Positions 1-7,552 of a stretch of DNA of 64,000 nucleotides are shown in pieces (position 1 is the stretch's first letter; every line of letters starts with the position of its first letter). Origin of the DNA: VRUE01 sp036276735 (lineage in GTDB: Bacteria > Actinomycetota > Thermoleophilia > Solirubrobacterales > 70-9); NCBI GenBank assembly GCA_036276735.1, contig DASUOH010000002.1, forward strand, positions 1 through 64,000, written 5' to 3'. Below the pieces are notes generated by a model. That model saw only the letters and a list, made by a program, of their open reading frames with translations, was not told the DNA's origin and made no database searches. Position numbers and translations under genes: made by a program.

Positions 1-139
1 GCTGCCAGCTCTGAGACCGAGCGGCCCTCCAACAGATGCGCCTCGACCAGGTACCGCGCCTTCGCCACAGGAGAGCTCCCTTCATTGGGTGTCTCCTATG
101 TCTCGACACAGGTGTCGCCTATCTACTGAAACCGGACAC

Positions 140-266
140 CATCAGCCGCTTCGACGCGAATGCCCTGCATGTGGGCGGGTTGGTTTTCGGCGTCGGTCGC
201 CGAAACCAACTGGAACCATCCCCGCATATCGCCGTTATTTCAGGCACTACTGCGAATTAGTGCCTG
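140..266 (+). repeat. Degenerate att-like site 1 (tRNA-Gly 3' end plus right-arm hairpins)
   Basis: The last 12 nt of a tRNA 3' end (CATCAGCCGCTT, 140-151) are followed by a stretch closely matching the one after the tRNA remnant at 3967. A 22-bp segment at 212-233 is identical to 4038-4059. Hairpins at about 179-211 (GGTTTTCGGCG-type stem) and 241-266 (CAGGCACTA/TAGTGCCTG) match in position, but not in sequence, the hairpins of the second site. I read this as the left boundary of cassette 1. Unlike sites 2 and 3, the T-arm upstream of the 12 nt is not recognisable, so the site is decayed or hybrid. No gene is visible in 1-416. Confidence 0.6.
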
Positions 267-416
267 GAATGGCCGGGATGCGCGGTGATTGGCCCCGACT
301 TCCCGCCTTGCGTTGAAATCGGCGTCGGTACAAGGCGGCCAGATCTACTGTTTGAGGATGCAGCCGACCAGCCCCAAGGCAAATGACCTGCTCTCGCCCT
401 CGGGAAGCCATTGCGG

Positions 417-1364
417 ATGAGCGGTCGCGGACTCGGTGTCGTCGTCGCGCCTCATTTGATCCCGGCTGGGACGCTGGCGAATCACGACATTGACCGCGCG
501 ATGGAGGAGCCGCTGGCCCTAGGTCGTGACGAGGTGCTTTACATGATTTGCACGCATCCGCGGTTGAGAGCCATAGGGTCGGACCCGGATATTCGGGAGT
601 TCGATGTCCTGATTGCCCGTCACGCCGGCGCTTCAGATATCGGGTGGGACCCCGAGCCCTGGGCACATGTAGCCGTGCCCAAGCATGTGCGGCCCGCGAG
701 CGTCGAGTGGGCGATCAGTGATTCAGCCCTGGAGACCGTCGAGGGTCTCACCCGAAACCCGAGGGCGGACGACGGCGCGGGTGCGCATCTTCAGGAGCTA
801 TTGGGATGGATCTTCGATCGGCATCTTGAGGACGGTCAAGAGCTAAAGATAAATCGCGGCACGGTAGAAGGCGGACAGCTTTCGTTCGGGGTGGAGTACA
901 TCGGCAGGAGCGACCACGACGCCTTGCGGAGAGCCGCTGGTCCCCATCACAAGCTTCCGCAGATCCTCAGTCGAACCATGGTTTACACACCACACCTCCT
1001 TATCTATGCCTTCCCGTGTGAAATCCGCCTCGCCGCTTACTCTCCAGGCGAGGCAGGCGCGGTGGAGGCACTCCCTTTCGAAGATGGACTACGTGCCTTT
1101 GGTCTTCCCCGAAAAGCGATCGTCGCAGCCGCCGAGGAGATGTTGATCGCCCATCTTGGAGGTGTCCGCAATGTGCTGAGCACGGGTGCCGGCGCCTTTC
1201 CAAACTCAGGGTCAGCCCGCAGTCTCGCCGAGCTTGGTTTCACGCAAGCAGGAATCGGCTTCGACGGCATCCCGCGCCGCGTACAGTTCCGAGGCAAGCA
1301 CGAGTCGATCGATATTGAATCGAATCCGCGCGGGTGGATGTTGGACCACAGCCTGAGTGAGTAG
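417..1364 (+). CDS. Hypothetical protein in cassette 1, 315 aa
   Basis: I do not recognise this protein. ATG at 417 is preferred over TTG at 411. It is soluble, with no membrane segment or signal peptide, mixed alpha/beta in look, and has only a few cysteines. Its central part (roughly residues 120-200) is rich in charged residues and its end is GWMLDHSLSE. It sits alone between the att-like site at 140 and the HTH gene at 1503, in the cassette that also carries the AbiEi/AbiEii pair, so a defence or mobile-element role is possible, but only by position. Codon use looks less GC3-biased than the backbone genes, in keeping with transfer. Confidence 0.6.
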   Translation: MSGRGLGVVVAPHLIPAGTLANHDIDRAMEEPLALGRDEVLYMICTHPRLRAIGSDPDIREFDVLIARHAGASDIGWDPEPWAHVAVPKHVRPASVEWAISDSALETVEGLTRNPRADDGAGAHLQELLGWIFDRHLEDGQELKINRGTVEGGQLSFGVEYIGRSDHDALRRAAGPHHKLPQILSRTMVYTPHLLIYAFPCEIRLAAYSPGEAGAVEALPFEDGLRAFGLPRKAIVAAAEEMLIAHLGGVRNVLSTGAGAFPNSGSARSLAELGFTQAGIGFDGIPRRVQFRGKHESIDIESNPRGWMLDHSLSE

Positions 1365-1490
1365 GAGGCGGTACGGTGGGCATGCAGGGCCGCGAACTTG
1401 ACGCGCTGGGCGCCCCGGCTGAGTAAGGCGGGGATGCGGGTTGGCCAGCGGGCTGCTGCGGAAATACTGGTCATTTCCGAAACGATTTGC

Positions 1491-1502
1491 TAGCTTGCGC
1501 CC
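1491..1502 (+). promoter_or_regulatory. -10 box of a probable leaderless promoter
   Basis: TAGCTT at 1491-1496 lies 6 nt before the ATG at 1503, and no Shine-Dalgarno sequence fits between. This spacing puts the transcription start at or next to the start codon. The same layout recurs at many genes in this window. No convincing -35 is seen. Confidence 0.45.
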
Positions 1503-1982
1503 ATGTCTTCCGGTGCCGCTCCCACGCAGCTTCGGCGACGTGTCGCGCTTGCACGGCTGGAGGCCGAAGAGCTTGCCGACGCGGTCTCCGAGCTGCGTAC
1601 CGCCTCGCTCTCGAAGCCGGAGCTGGAGCGCGCGCTCGAACGGGTGGAGGTGTTGAGCGCACGGGTCCAGAAGGCGCTTGATCTGCCGGGTGGCCTGTCC
1701 GTCGCCCAGGCGGCTGAGCGGCTAGAGGTCAGCGAGCCGACGGCTCGCAAGTGGCTCGGGGAGGGTTTGCTGGAGCGGGTCGAGGGCCAAAAGCCGGTGA
1801 AGATCGCCCAGCGCAGCGTGATCGAGGTCGAGCGGGTGCTGGGCACGATCCGCGAGAGCTACCCGGCGAGGCGCTGGAGCGAGGCGCTTGCCGCCTTCCT
1901 TCACGACCGCGATCTGCTGGGGCAGGAATGGGCTCGAGAGGGCGTTGAGCAGCATCGACATGGAGAGCTGGCGGGGCACTAG
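1503..1982 (+). CDS. Helix-turn-helix DNA-binding protein
   Basis: A 159-aa protein with an N-terminal helical, coiled-coil-like region (residues 1-62, many Glu/Leu/Arg) and a MerR/excisionase-type helix-turn-helix at about residues 65-95 (LSVAQAAERLEVSEPTARKW followed by a basic wing). Such domains occur in antitoxins, excisionases and small regulators. It lies 50 nt upstream of the AbiEi/AbiEii pair on the same strand, but that pair has its own -10 box. It could regulate the cassette or act as a recombination directionality factor. The sequence does not decide between these, and no partner toxin is evident next to it other than AbiEii. Confidence 0.7.
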   Translation: MSSGAAPTQLRRRVALARLEAEELADAVSELRTASLSKPELERALERVEVLSARVQKALDLPGGLSVAQAAERLEVSEPTARKWLGEGLLERVEGQKPVKIAQRSVIEVERVLGTIRESYPARRWSEALAAFLHDRDLLGQEWAREGVEQHRHGELAGH

Positions 1983-2019
1983 CTTGTCTCATTTTTAAGC
2001 AGAAAAACTAGCCAAGTGC

Positions 2020-2031
2020 TAGAGTGGCGCT
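2020..2031 (+). promoter_or_regulatory. -10 box of a probable leaderless promoter for the AbiE pair
   Basis: TAGAGT at 2020-2025 is 6 nt upstream of the ATG at 2032. An A/T-rich stretch (about 1989-2010) precedes it, unusual in this GC-rich DNA. There is no Shine-Dalgarno sequence. Confidence 0.45.
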
Positions 2032-2766
2032 ATGCCGAAGGGTCCGGGAACACTGAAGCGCGCCGGGGCGCCCAGCGCTGCCGCTCGGATCCGCCGTCGC
2101 ATCGAACGGGGGGGCGAGCGTTTTTGGCGCGTGTCCGACTTCAACGACCTTCCCCCGCGGACGGTCGCACGCACGCTGGCGCGGCTGGCCGATGCGGGGG
2201 TGGTTGAGCGGGCGCGACACGGCCTCTACTACCGCTCGCGCCCGACGGTCGTGGGACCGAGCATCCCATCGGCGACCGCTATGGCGAGTCACATGATCGA
2301 CACCCCTTTGCACGCCGCTGGCCTGAGCGCCGCGAACGTGCTCGGGCTGACCACGCAGAATCCGGCACGCCAGGAGCTCGCGACCCCAGCAGCCAACCCG
2401 CCGAGTGTGCTGAGCAACGCGATCGTCCATACGCGGCGCCCGGCGAGCCGGGCACGTCTCAGTGCTGAGGAGGGGGCGCTGATCGAGATGCTGCGTACGC
2501 GGGGACGCTTCAGCGACGTCGGGCCCGCGACGACGATTAGACGGCTTCTCCGCATCCTTGGGAGGGGGGATACGTTCGATCGAGTCTCTCGGACCGCCCT
2601 CGACGAGCCGCCGCGCGTCCGCGCCATGCTCGGCGCCCTCGGTGAGGAGTTGGAGGCCAATCCGCGCACGCTCAAGCGGCTGCGCGACAGTCTCAACCCC
2701 CTCTCTACGTTCGACTTCGGCCTCTTCCGAGACCTACCCACCGCCAAGACGTGGCAGGCGCGATGA
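2032..2766 (+). CDS. Type IV toxin-antitoxin AbiEi-family antitoxin (DUF6088-like)
   Basis: A 244-aa protein with an N-terminal winged-helix region (about residues 15-75: a helix pair, then LARLADAGVVERARHGLYY, typical of the AbiEi and DUF6088 wing) and a C-terminal domain carrying the neutralising region in this family. In type IV systems the antitoxin counteracts the nucleotidyltransferase toxin and represses its own promoter through the winged helix. The stop codon overlaps the start of the AbiEii gene in ATGA, which indicates translational coupling. The family call rests on the wing and on the toxin downstream; the C-terminal half is less typical. Confidence 0.8.
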   Translation: MPKGPGTLKRAGAPSAAARIRRRIERGGERFWRVSDFNDLPPRTVARTLARLADAGVVERARHGLYYRSRPTVVGPSIPSATAMASHMIDTPLHAAGLSAANVLGLTTQNPARQELATPAANPPSVLSNAIVHTRRPASRARLSAEEGALIEMLRTRGRFSDVGPATTIRRLLRILGRGDTFDRVSRTALDEPPRVRAMLGALGEELEANPRTLKRLRDSLNPLSTFDFGLFRDLPTAKTWQAR

Positions 2767-3716
2767 GGCTCTTCCAGCACGACGAATTCGCGAGCGTCGT
2801 GACGGCGGCGGCTGCCGCTCGGTCGCTGGACGAGGCGTTCGTCGAGAAGGACTACTACATCACCGAGATCCTGCGAATCATCGCCGGGCGCTACCAGCCC
2901 GGCCAAGTGATCTTCAAGGGGGGCACGAGCCTCTCAAAGGCCTGGGGGCTGATCGAGCGGCTGTCGGAGGACGTCGATCTCCTGGTCGTGCCCGAGCGCT
3001 TCGAGCCACGCTTGGGCAGGAGGCGCATCGACACGGAGTTGGCGGCGCTGACCCAGGCGATCGCCACCCATCCCGGCCTGGAGCTGGACGGCGGGCAGAG
3101 CGAGCGCGTGGCCGGCAGGGCACGCAGCGATTGGTTTGCGTTCGTGCCGCGCTTCGAACGCATCGGGATTGCGCCGTCAATCATGACGGAGCCTGGCGTG
3201 CGAGGCGGCACTTCCCCCGCCGACGAGCGAGAGATCAGCTCGGTGGTGGGACGCTTCCTGCAGGATTCCGGACAAGGGGAGATCGCTGAGGATCTCAGCC
3301 CCTTTTCGATGACCGTTTTGCATTTCCGACGGACCTTCGTCGAGAAGCTATTCGTGGTACACAGCCTCGTCGAGCGGCTCGCGTCGGAGGGCAGTCCTCT
3401 CGGCCGCGACGCCCGGCACTACATCGATCTCTATGTGCTCGCCGGGGAGGATGAGGTCCAGGCGATGCTCCGCTCGCCCGAGTACCAGGCGATCAAGGAG
3501 GACTACGAGAAAGTCAGCCTAAAGTTCTTCAAAAGGAGGTACAAGCGCCCATCCGGCCTCAGCTTTGCCTGCAGCGCCGGTGTCTTTCCTGTCGCCGAGG
3601 TTCGAGCACAGATCGCGGCCGACTACGACGAGCAGTGTCGGACCCTCTGCTATGGCGCGTACCCATCGTTCAATGAGATTGTCGGTCGGTTCGAGGAGAT
3701 ACGAAACATCCTCTGA
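2763..3716 (+). CDS. Nucleotidyltransferase AbiEii/AbiGii-family toxin
   Basis: A 317-aa protein. The nucleotidyltransferase signature is clear: FKGGTSLSKAWGLIERLSED followed by VDLLV (about residues 44-68), with the GG-S motif and the Asp-x-Asp metal site expected in AbiEii. These toxins modify tRNAs or other targets with nucleotides and cause growth arrest or abortive infection. The ATG at 2763 overlaps the antitoxin stop (ATGA); the longer reading from 2751 would overlap the antitoxin more and has no advantage. Length is normal for the family. The gene ends 70 bp before the att-like hairpins of site 2, so it is the last gene of cassette 1. Confidence 0.88.
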   Translation: MRLFQHDEFASVVTAAAAARSLDEAFVEKDYYITEILRIIAGRYQPGQVIFKGGTSLSKAWGLIERLSEDVDLLVVPERFEPRLGRRRIDTELAALTQAIATHPGLELDGGQSERVAGRARSDWFAFVPRFERIGIAPSIMTEPGVRGGTSPADEREISSVVGRFLQDSGQGEIAEDLSPFSMTVLHFRRTFVEKLFVVHSLVERLASEGSPLGRDARHYIDLYVLAGEDEVQAMLRSPEYQAIKEDYEKVSLKFFKRRYKRPSGLSFACSAGVFPVAEVRAQIAADYDEQCRTLCYGAYPSFNEIVGRFEEIRNIL

Positions 3717-3786
3717 TCTGAACTACGAGCACCTTTGGCGCGAAGGAGGGCACCGCCGAGGGCTCTGGAACCGCGCTCCACAATTT

Positions 3787-4088
3787 CAGGCACTTCTGGC
3801 GAGAAGGTGCCTGACTCGCTGCATATTCGCGCCTATCCGTTCATATCCGAGCTGAATACCCACGATCTCGCCGATCACGAAAGCCCTGCAAATGACGTTT
3901 GGGTAAAGGCCGTCATTTGCTGATGTCCTGTGTAATTGCCATGCAGAAGGTCGTGGGTTCGAATCCCATCAGCCGCTTTTTCGAGAATGTCCTGCACGTG
4001 GGCGGAATGGTTCCGGCGGGGTTCGCCGAATTCAAATGGAACCATCCCCGCATATCGCCTCCATTTTGGGCACTAGTTCCCAAAATGG
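3787..4088 (+). repeat. Att-like site 2: tRNA-Gly(GCC) 3' half with both hairpin arms
   Basis: The core at 3933-3980 is the 3' half of a tRNA-Gly(GCC): the anticodon loop with TTGCCAT, variable region, T arm (GTGGG-TTCGAAT-CCCAT), and acceptor strand ending in CAGCCGC plus T, the discriminator base usual for glycine. It matches 11330-11377 in 47 of 48 positions. The left arm has hairpins at 3787-3813 (CAGGCAC/GTGCCTG) and 3889-3919 (CAAATGACG/CGTCATTTG). The right arm has a GGTTCC-type hairpin around 4004-4043 and a perfect 10-bp stem CCATTTTGGG/CCCAAAATGG at 4061-4088. Arms on both sides are expected at a junction between two tandemly integrated elements. No gene lies in 3717-4345; the rest of the stretch (4089-4345) shows nothing I can name. 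Confidence 0.75.
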
Positions 4089-4380
4089 CGCGGATGTGCA
4101 CGGATTAGCAGCGATTTCGGCCGATTCCGTCTTGCATTGGGGGCCGCAGGCGAGCTATCGGGCGGGCGGCGAGGTACCCATGCTCTGGCCCAGGAGCGAT
4201 CTGCCCGCGATTGCGGGTGATCTCGAAAAGGGGCTGTTGCGGGTTTGACGACCGATCGTTTGCGTGTTCGTCGGCTTCCGATCGGGAAGTAGATCGGACG
4301 AGAGCTCAGCGATCCTGAGCCGCCTCAGGTGCTTATAGGCGGCCCCTAGCCGGCCGGAACCGATCGATTGATCGCGTCGA

Positions 4381-6090
4381 TCAACCTTTTGACGACGAAC
4401 TCCAAAATCGGACGACGAGCGTAGAGATCGGCGACCTTCTTCTCGTCTCGATCGCAGGCGAAAATTCGTCGACGATCCTCACGCCGAGAGCTTCGGCAAG
4501 CTCGGGCTTTCGGAGGCGCGCCGGCGGTTCGTGACCTTCGACCAGGGAGACGAGAACCTCAGCGATCCCCGCCTGCTCTCTCGCGGATCGGCCTTGGTTT
4601 CGTTTTGCCTGCGCGGCGAGCAGCTCCTTTTCGGTGATCGAGAGCTCGACCGGCGGCACGTCTTCCTGCGGCGAGGCGACGATCTGCGCCGCGAGCTCGA
4701 TCAGCTCGACCGGAGTTGAGTTGTCTGACTCGAGATCGCTGTCCCAAAGACAGACATCCTCGGCCGCGATCTCCTTCCGAGCGATCATCCGCTCGACATA
4801 GGATCCCATTCGACCCTCGCGGTCGACGACGACCAGGGTGCGGACCGCGTAGGCGGCGAGGCTCTCTGCCAGCGGCGTGACCTGCTTCGCTGCACCCACG
4901 CCTTCGAGGTCGAAGAAGCCCGTTTCCTCGAGACCCGCGGCGCCGAGCAACGAGCCGACGATGGTCTCGATGATCGCGATCTCGCTCGGACCCTCGACGA
5001 TTGACTCGACACCGTGCGGATAGAGCTCGGCAGAGAGAAGCTCGGCCTTCAGCTCCTTGCGGTCGATAATCGCGGCCGGGCCATGATCGAAGAGAGCGCG
5101 CCGTTCGGCCTGGCGACCGTCCATCAGCTCGTCCTCGGGGGGGCTAATGTTTCCGCCTAGGTCGAGGAGGAAGAGGCGCAGCACTTCGGCCGCATCGAAG
5201 TTGTCCTGGGCGCGCCGGGGGTTCCCGCGCCAGCGAATCTGAAATGGACGCGGACGGGCCCGGCGCAGCATCACGAGGCCGTCGCGCGGCTCCCGATCGA
5301 TCCCCCGCATGACGAGGAACTGATAGGCCGCGGTCAGCTCCTCGCTGCTGCAACCGAGCCACTGCAGAGTCGCTTTCGGATCGAACCTGACGTCGTCGCG
5401 ACCGGCCTCCACCCAGTCATTTCGATTGTTAGGGTCCGGCAGGAGGGTGACCCGACCGCTCACCCTCGGCCAGTAGTGATTCTGCAGGGCGACGAGCACC
5501 TTCATGAGGTGACGCCAGTTAGCGTCGGTCCGACGGTAGTCACGCTCCTGCAGCTCGTAGAACTCGCGCATCTTCTGGAGCGCCGCTTCGCGCTCCTCGG
5601 TGGGAAGCAGGAGCACGTCGAGGCCGAGCTGCGCCTTGCCCTCGCCTACAAGGTCGTCGACGTAGAGAACCTGCCACGGCGAGTAGAGCGGTGAGACGGT
5701 GAGGTAGCCGTCGCTCTCCCAGGCGTAGTTGTCCTTCCACGGAACCGCCTCTGCCTGTTCGCGGAAGGTGAGGTCTTCCGGTGGGATCGCAGGCAGCTCG
5801 AACCCGGACCAGTAGCCACCGTCGACAAATGCGATCGGCTGCAGCGAGCCCTCGAGATCGAGCTTTTCGAGCGGCCTCTGGCCGATCCCCAGGCGCACAT
5901 TTCGTTCGTCGGCTTGTCGGGAGAGCGGACCGTCGCCGATCAGCTCCCGCTGGCCGAAGGCGCCCGAGGCATAAAGGTCGCGCCAGCTCGGCGACACATC
6001 GAAGTGTGGTGGGCGGTCCCTGCCGAGCACACACCGAGGGTAGTCGGTCGTCGGCGAGCACCGGACGGTCTCGTCGGCCTCGTCCGCCAA
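4381..6090 (-). CDS. TOPRIM-domain protein (OLD-type nuclease C-terminus), probable 3' frameshift
   Basis: A 569-aa protein read from a TTG at 6090, the last gene of the HicB/SIR2/ApeA operon, starting 32 nt after the ApeA stop. The N-terminal 300 residues are unrecognised. At about residues 355-475 there is a TOPRIM-like fold: IVEGPSEIAII (glutamate motif), LVVVDREGR (acidic motif, with Glu at the second Asp position) and LWDSDLESDN, as in OLD-family nucleases, but no ATPase domain of its own. The last 35 residues are Ser/Arg-rich and look out of frame. Adding one base near 4461-4466 restores a natural end (EKKVADLYARRPILEFVVKR...) that stops at 4346. A metal-dependent nuclease or nucleotide-processing effector is inferred. 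Confidence 0.75.
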   Translation of the reverse strand: MADEADETVRCSPTTDYPRCVLGRDRPPHFDVSPSWRDLYASGAFGQRELIGDGPLSRQADERNVRLGIGQRPLEKLDLEGSLQPIAFVDGGYWSGFELPAIPPEDLTFREQAEAVPWKDNYAWESDGYLTVSPLYSPWQVLYVDDLVGEGKAQLGLDVLLLPTEEREAALQKMREFYELQERDYRRTDANWRHLMKVLVALQNHYWPRVSGRVTLLPDPNNRNDWVEAGRDDVRFDPKATLQWLGCSSEELTAAYQFLVMRGIDREPRDGLVMLRRARPRPFQIRWRGNPRRAQDNFDAAEVLRLFLLDLGGNISPPEDELMDGRQAERRALFDHGPAAIIDRKELKAELLSAELYPHGVESIVEGPSEIAIIETIVGSLLGAAGLEETGFFDLEGVGAAKQVTPLAESLAAYAVRTLVVVDREGRMGSYVERMIARKEIAAEDVCLWDSDLESDNSTPVELIELAAQIVASPQEDVPPVELSITEKELLAAQAKRNQGRSAREQAGIAEVLVSLVEGHEPPARLRKPELAEALGVRIVDEFSPAIETRRRSPISTLVVRFWSSSSKG

Positions 6091-6122
6091 GATCAGGACG
6101 GTGTCCGCCCGGCGGCGGCGCG

Positions 6123-7502
6123 CTACCCCCGCCGCTCGACCAGCGGCAGTTGCTCGAGCCGCCAGCCGCTTGCGATCACGTCGGCGGCGGCCTCCGCATC
6201 AAGTCCAAGCTGGCGAAGGATGTTCACGTAGAGGACGACGATCAGGCTGCGAACGAGGTCGACCATTCCCTGACCGTCGGTGACGACGTTCGCCCCCCTC
6301 TTGCCCCAGTGGACGAGCCAGTTCCGCGTGTCGGAGAGCTGCTCGGAGAAAAGCTCGGCGTCGAGGTCCCAGAACTCGTCGAGCGACTCCATCGCCGTCG
6401 CGATCTGATGATCGAGTCGCTCACGGAGGGTCCAGGAGTTGGCGTGATTGATCGCCCCGCTGTATATGCCGCGCACGCGCTTGTCGGTGAGGGCTTCGCG
6501 GACCGCCTTTTTAGCCGCTTTCTCCTCCTCGTCCGTAAGTGGCGCCGTATCGCGGAGGGCCCGGTCGCAGCCCTCGGCAAAGGCGAGGAGCCCGAGCAGG
6601 CGATCCTCCAAGAGGGACTCGGGGCGATCGAGCGCTGAGAAGAAGAGTCCCCACACGGGGCCGACTCGATCGCGGAGCTCGAACCATGAGCGAATCACCT
6701 CCCCTGGGTCGGGGACGTGGCGGAGGTTCAGCGCCAGCGCGTAGACGTCCGGGACCTCGCGCGGTCGTGGATTAGCCCGCCTCAGGATGCCGAGCGAGGA
6801 GTGCAGCTCGCTCGGGTCAGAGTCGATGCCGAGCCCCGTAACGTAGCTCTGGGACCGGGTAGCGAAGAGGACCAGGTCTTGGAGCGGTCCAATCCATCGC
6901 TCCTCGACCTCGGAGAGCGGTAGCGCCGGATCGAAGGTCCACTGAGCCGCGGCCACCACCTCGCTTGACTGATCGATCGGTCCGAGCATCGGCCGGCGTT
7001 CGGCGATCAGAAGCAGACTGGTCCCATCGCGGAGCGAGACGTTCAGGACCTCAGCCGCAAGATCGTCCGCTGGCACAGCCAGGGGGCCGCCGTCGACTGT
7101 CCCCCCGATCAGGAACTCGCGCAGCCCCTTAAGCGATGAGCGAGCCATCGCCGCCTGCGGTTCCTCTTCGACCGGGACATGGGCGCCCCGGAGGAGTCGG
7201 TCGGCGAAGCCGTCGACCACGTCGTCGTGACCTGACCCCCCCAAACCCGAGATGCGCCATCTCGCCGGATAGACGCCCTGCAGGGTGAGCGGCACACCAC
7301 CGAGAGCCTCACCGTAGATGACGTCGACCGGGCCTGGTCGGATTGGCCCGTCGGGCGAGAGCTCGGTCAGGTTACTACCGACGAGGTGAAGCCGAACCCC
7401 GCGATCGAGGTCGTGCTCGAGGCGGCCGTAGAAGCGCCGGCTCTCTTCGTCCGGCAGCCAGAAATGGCCCTCGATGATGTTCGGCTTCTCATCTGTTGGC
7501 AC
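6123..7502 (-). CDS. apeA: ApeA-type HEPN-domain abortive-infection protein
   Basis: A 459-aa protein starting at GTG 7502. The N-terminus (GHFWLPDEESRRFYGRLEHD, about residues 12-31) fits the ApeA N-terminal domain, which begins with a W-L-P motif and a G-x-L strand. The C-terminal 100 residues are helical and contain RNWLVH (about residues 393-398), the R-x4-H catalytic motif of HEPN ribonucleases. ApeA proteins are anti-phage HEPN effectors thought to cleave RNA on infection. Here the gene lies between a SIR2-STAND gene (50 nt gap upstream) and a TOPRIM gene (32 nt gap downstream) on the same strand, so it is probably expressed as part of a larger system and not alone. Confidence 0.8.
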   Translation of the reverse strand: MPTDEKPNIIEGHFWLPDEESRRFYGRLEHDLDRGVRLHLVGSNLTELSPDGPIRPGPVDVIYGEALGGVPLTLQGVYPARWRISGLGGSGHDDVVDGFADRLLRGAHVPVEEEPQAAMARSSLKGLREFLIGGTVDGGPLAVPADDLAAEVLNVSLRDGTSLLLIAERRPMLGPIDQSSEVVAAAQWTFDPALPLSEVEERWIGPLQDLVLFATRSQSYVTGLGIDSDPSELHSSLGILRRANPRPREVPDVYALALNLRHVPDPGEVIRSWFELRDRVGPVWGLFFSALDRPESLLEDRLLGLLAFAEGCDRALRDTAPLTDEEEKAAKKAVREALTDKRVRGIYSGAINHANSWTLRERLDHQIATAMESLDEFWDLDAELFSEQLSDTRNWLVHWGKRGANVVTDGQGMVDLVRSLIVVLYVNILRQLGLDAEAAADVIASGWRLEQLPLVERRG

Positions 7503-7552
7503 CTCGACACCCCTATCGCAAAACCGTCAGTTGTCGCAGCCTGAACTCCGGA

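Noticed and set aside
2558..3289. Plus-strand frame overlapping AbiEi and AbiEii
   Set aside because: It is in another frame of two well-supported genes and has an Arg-rich shadow composition.
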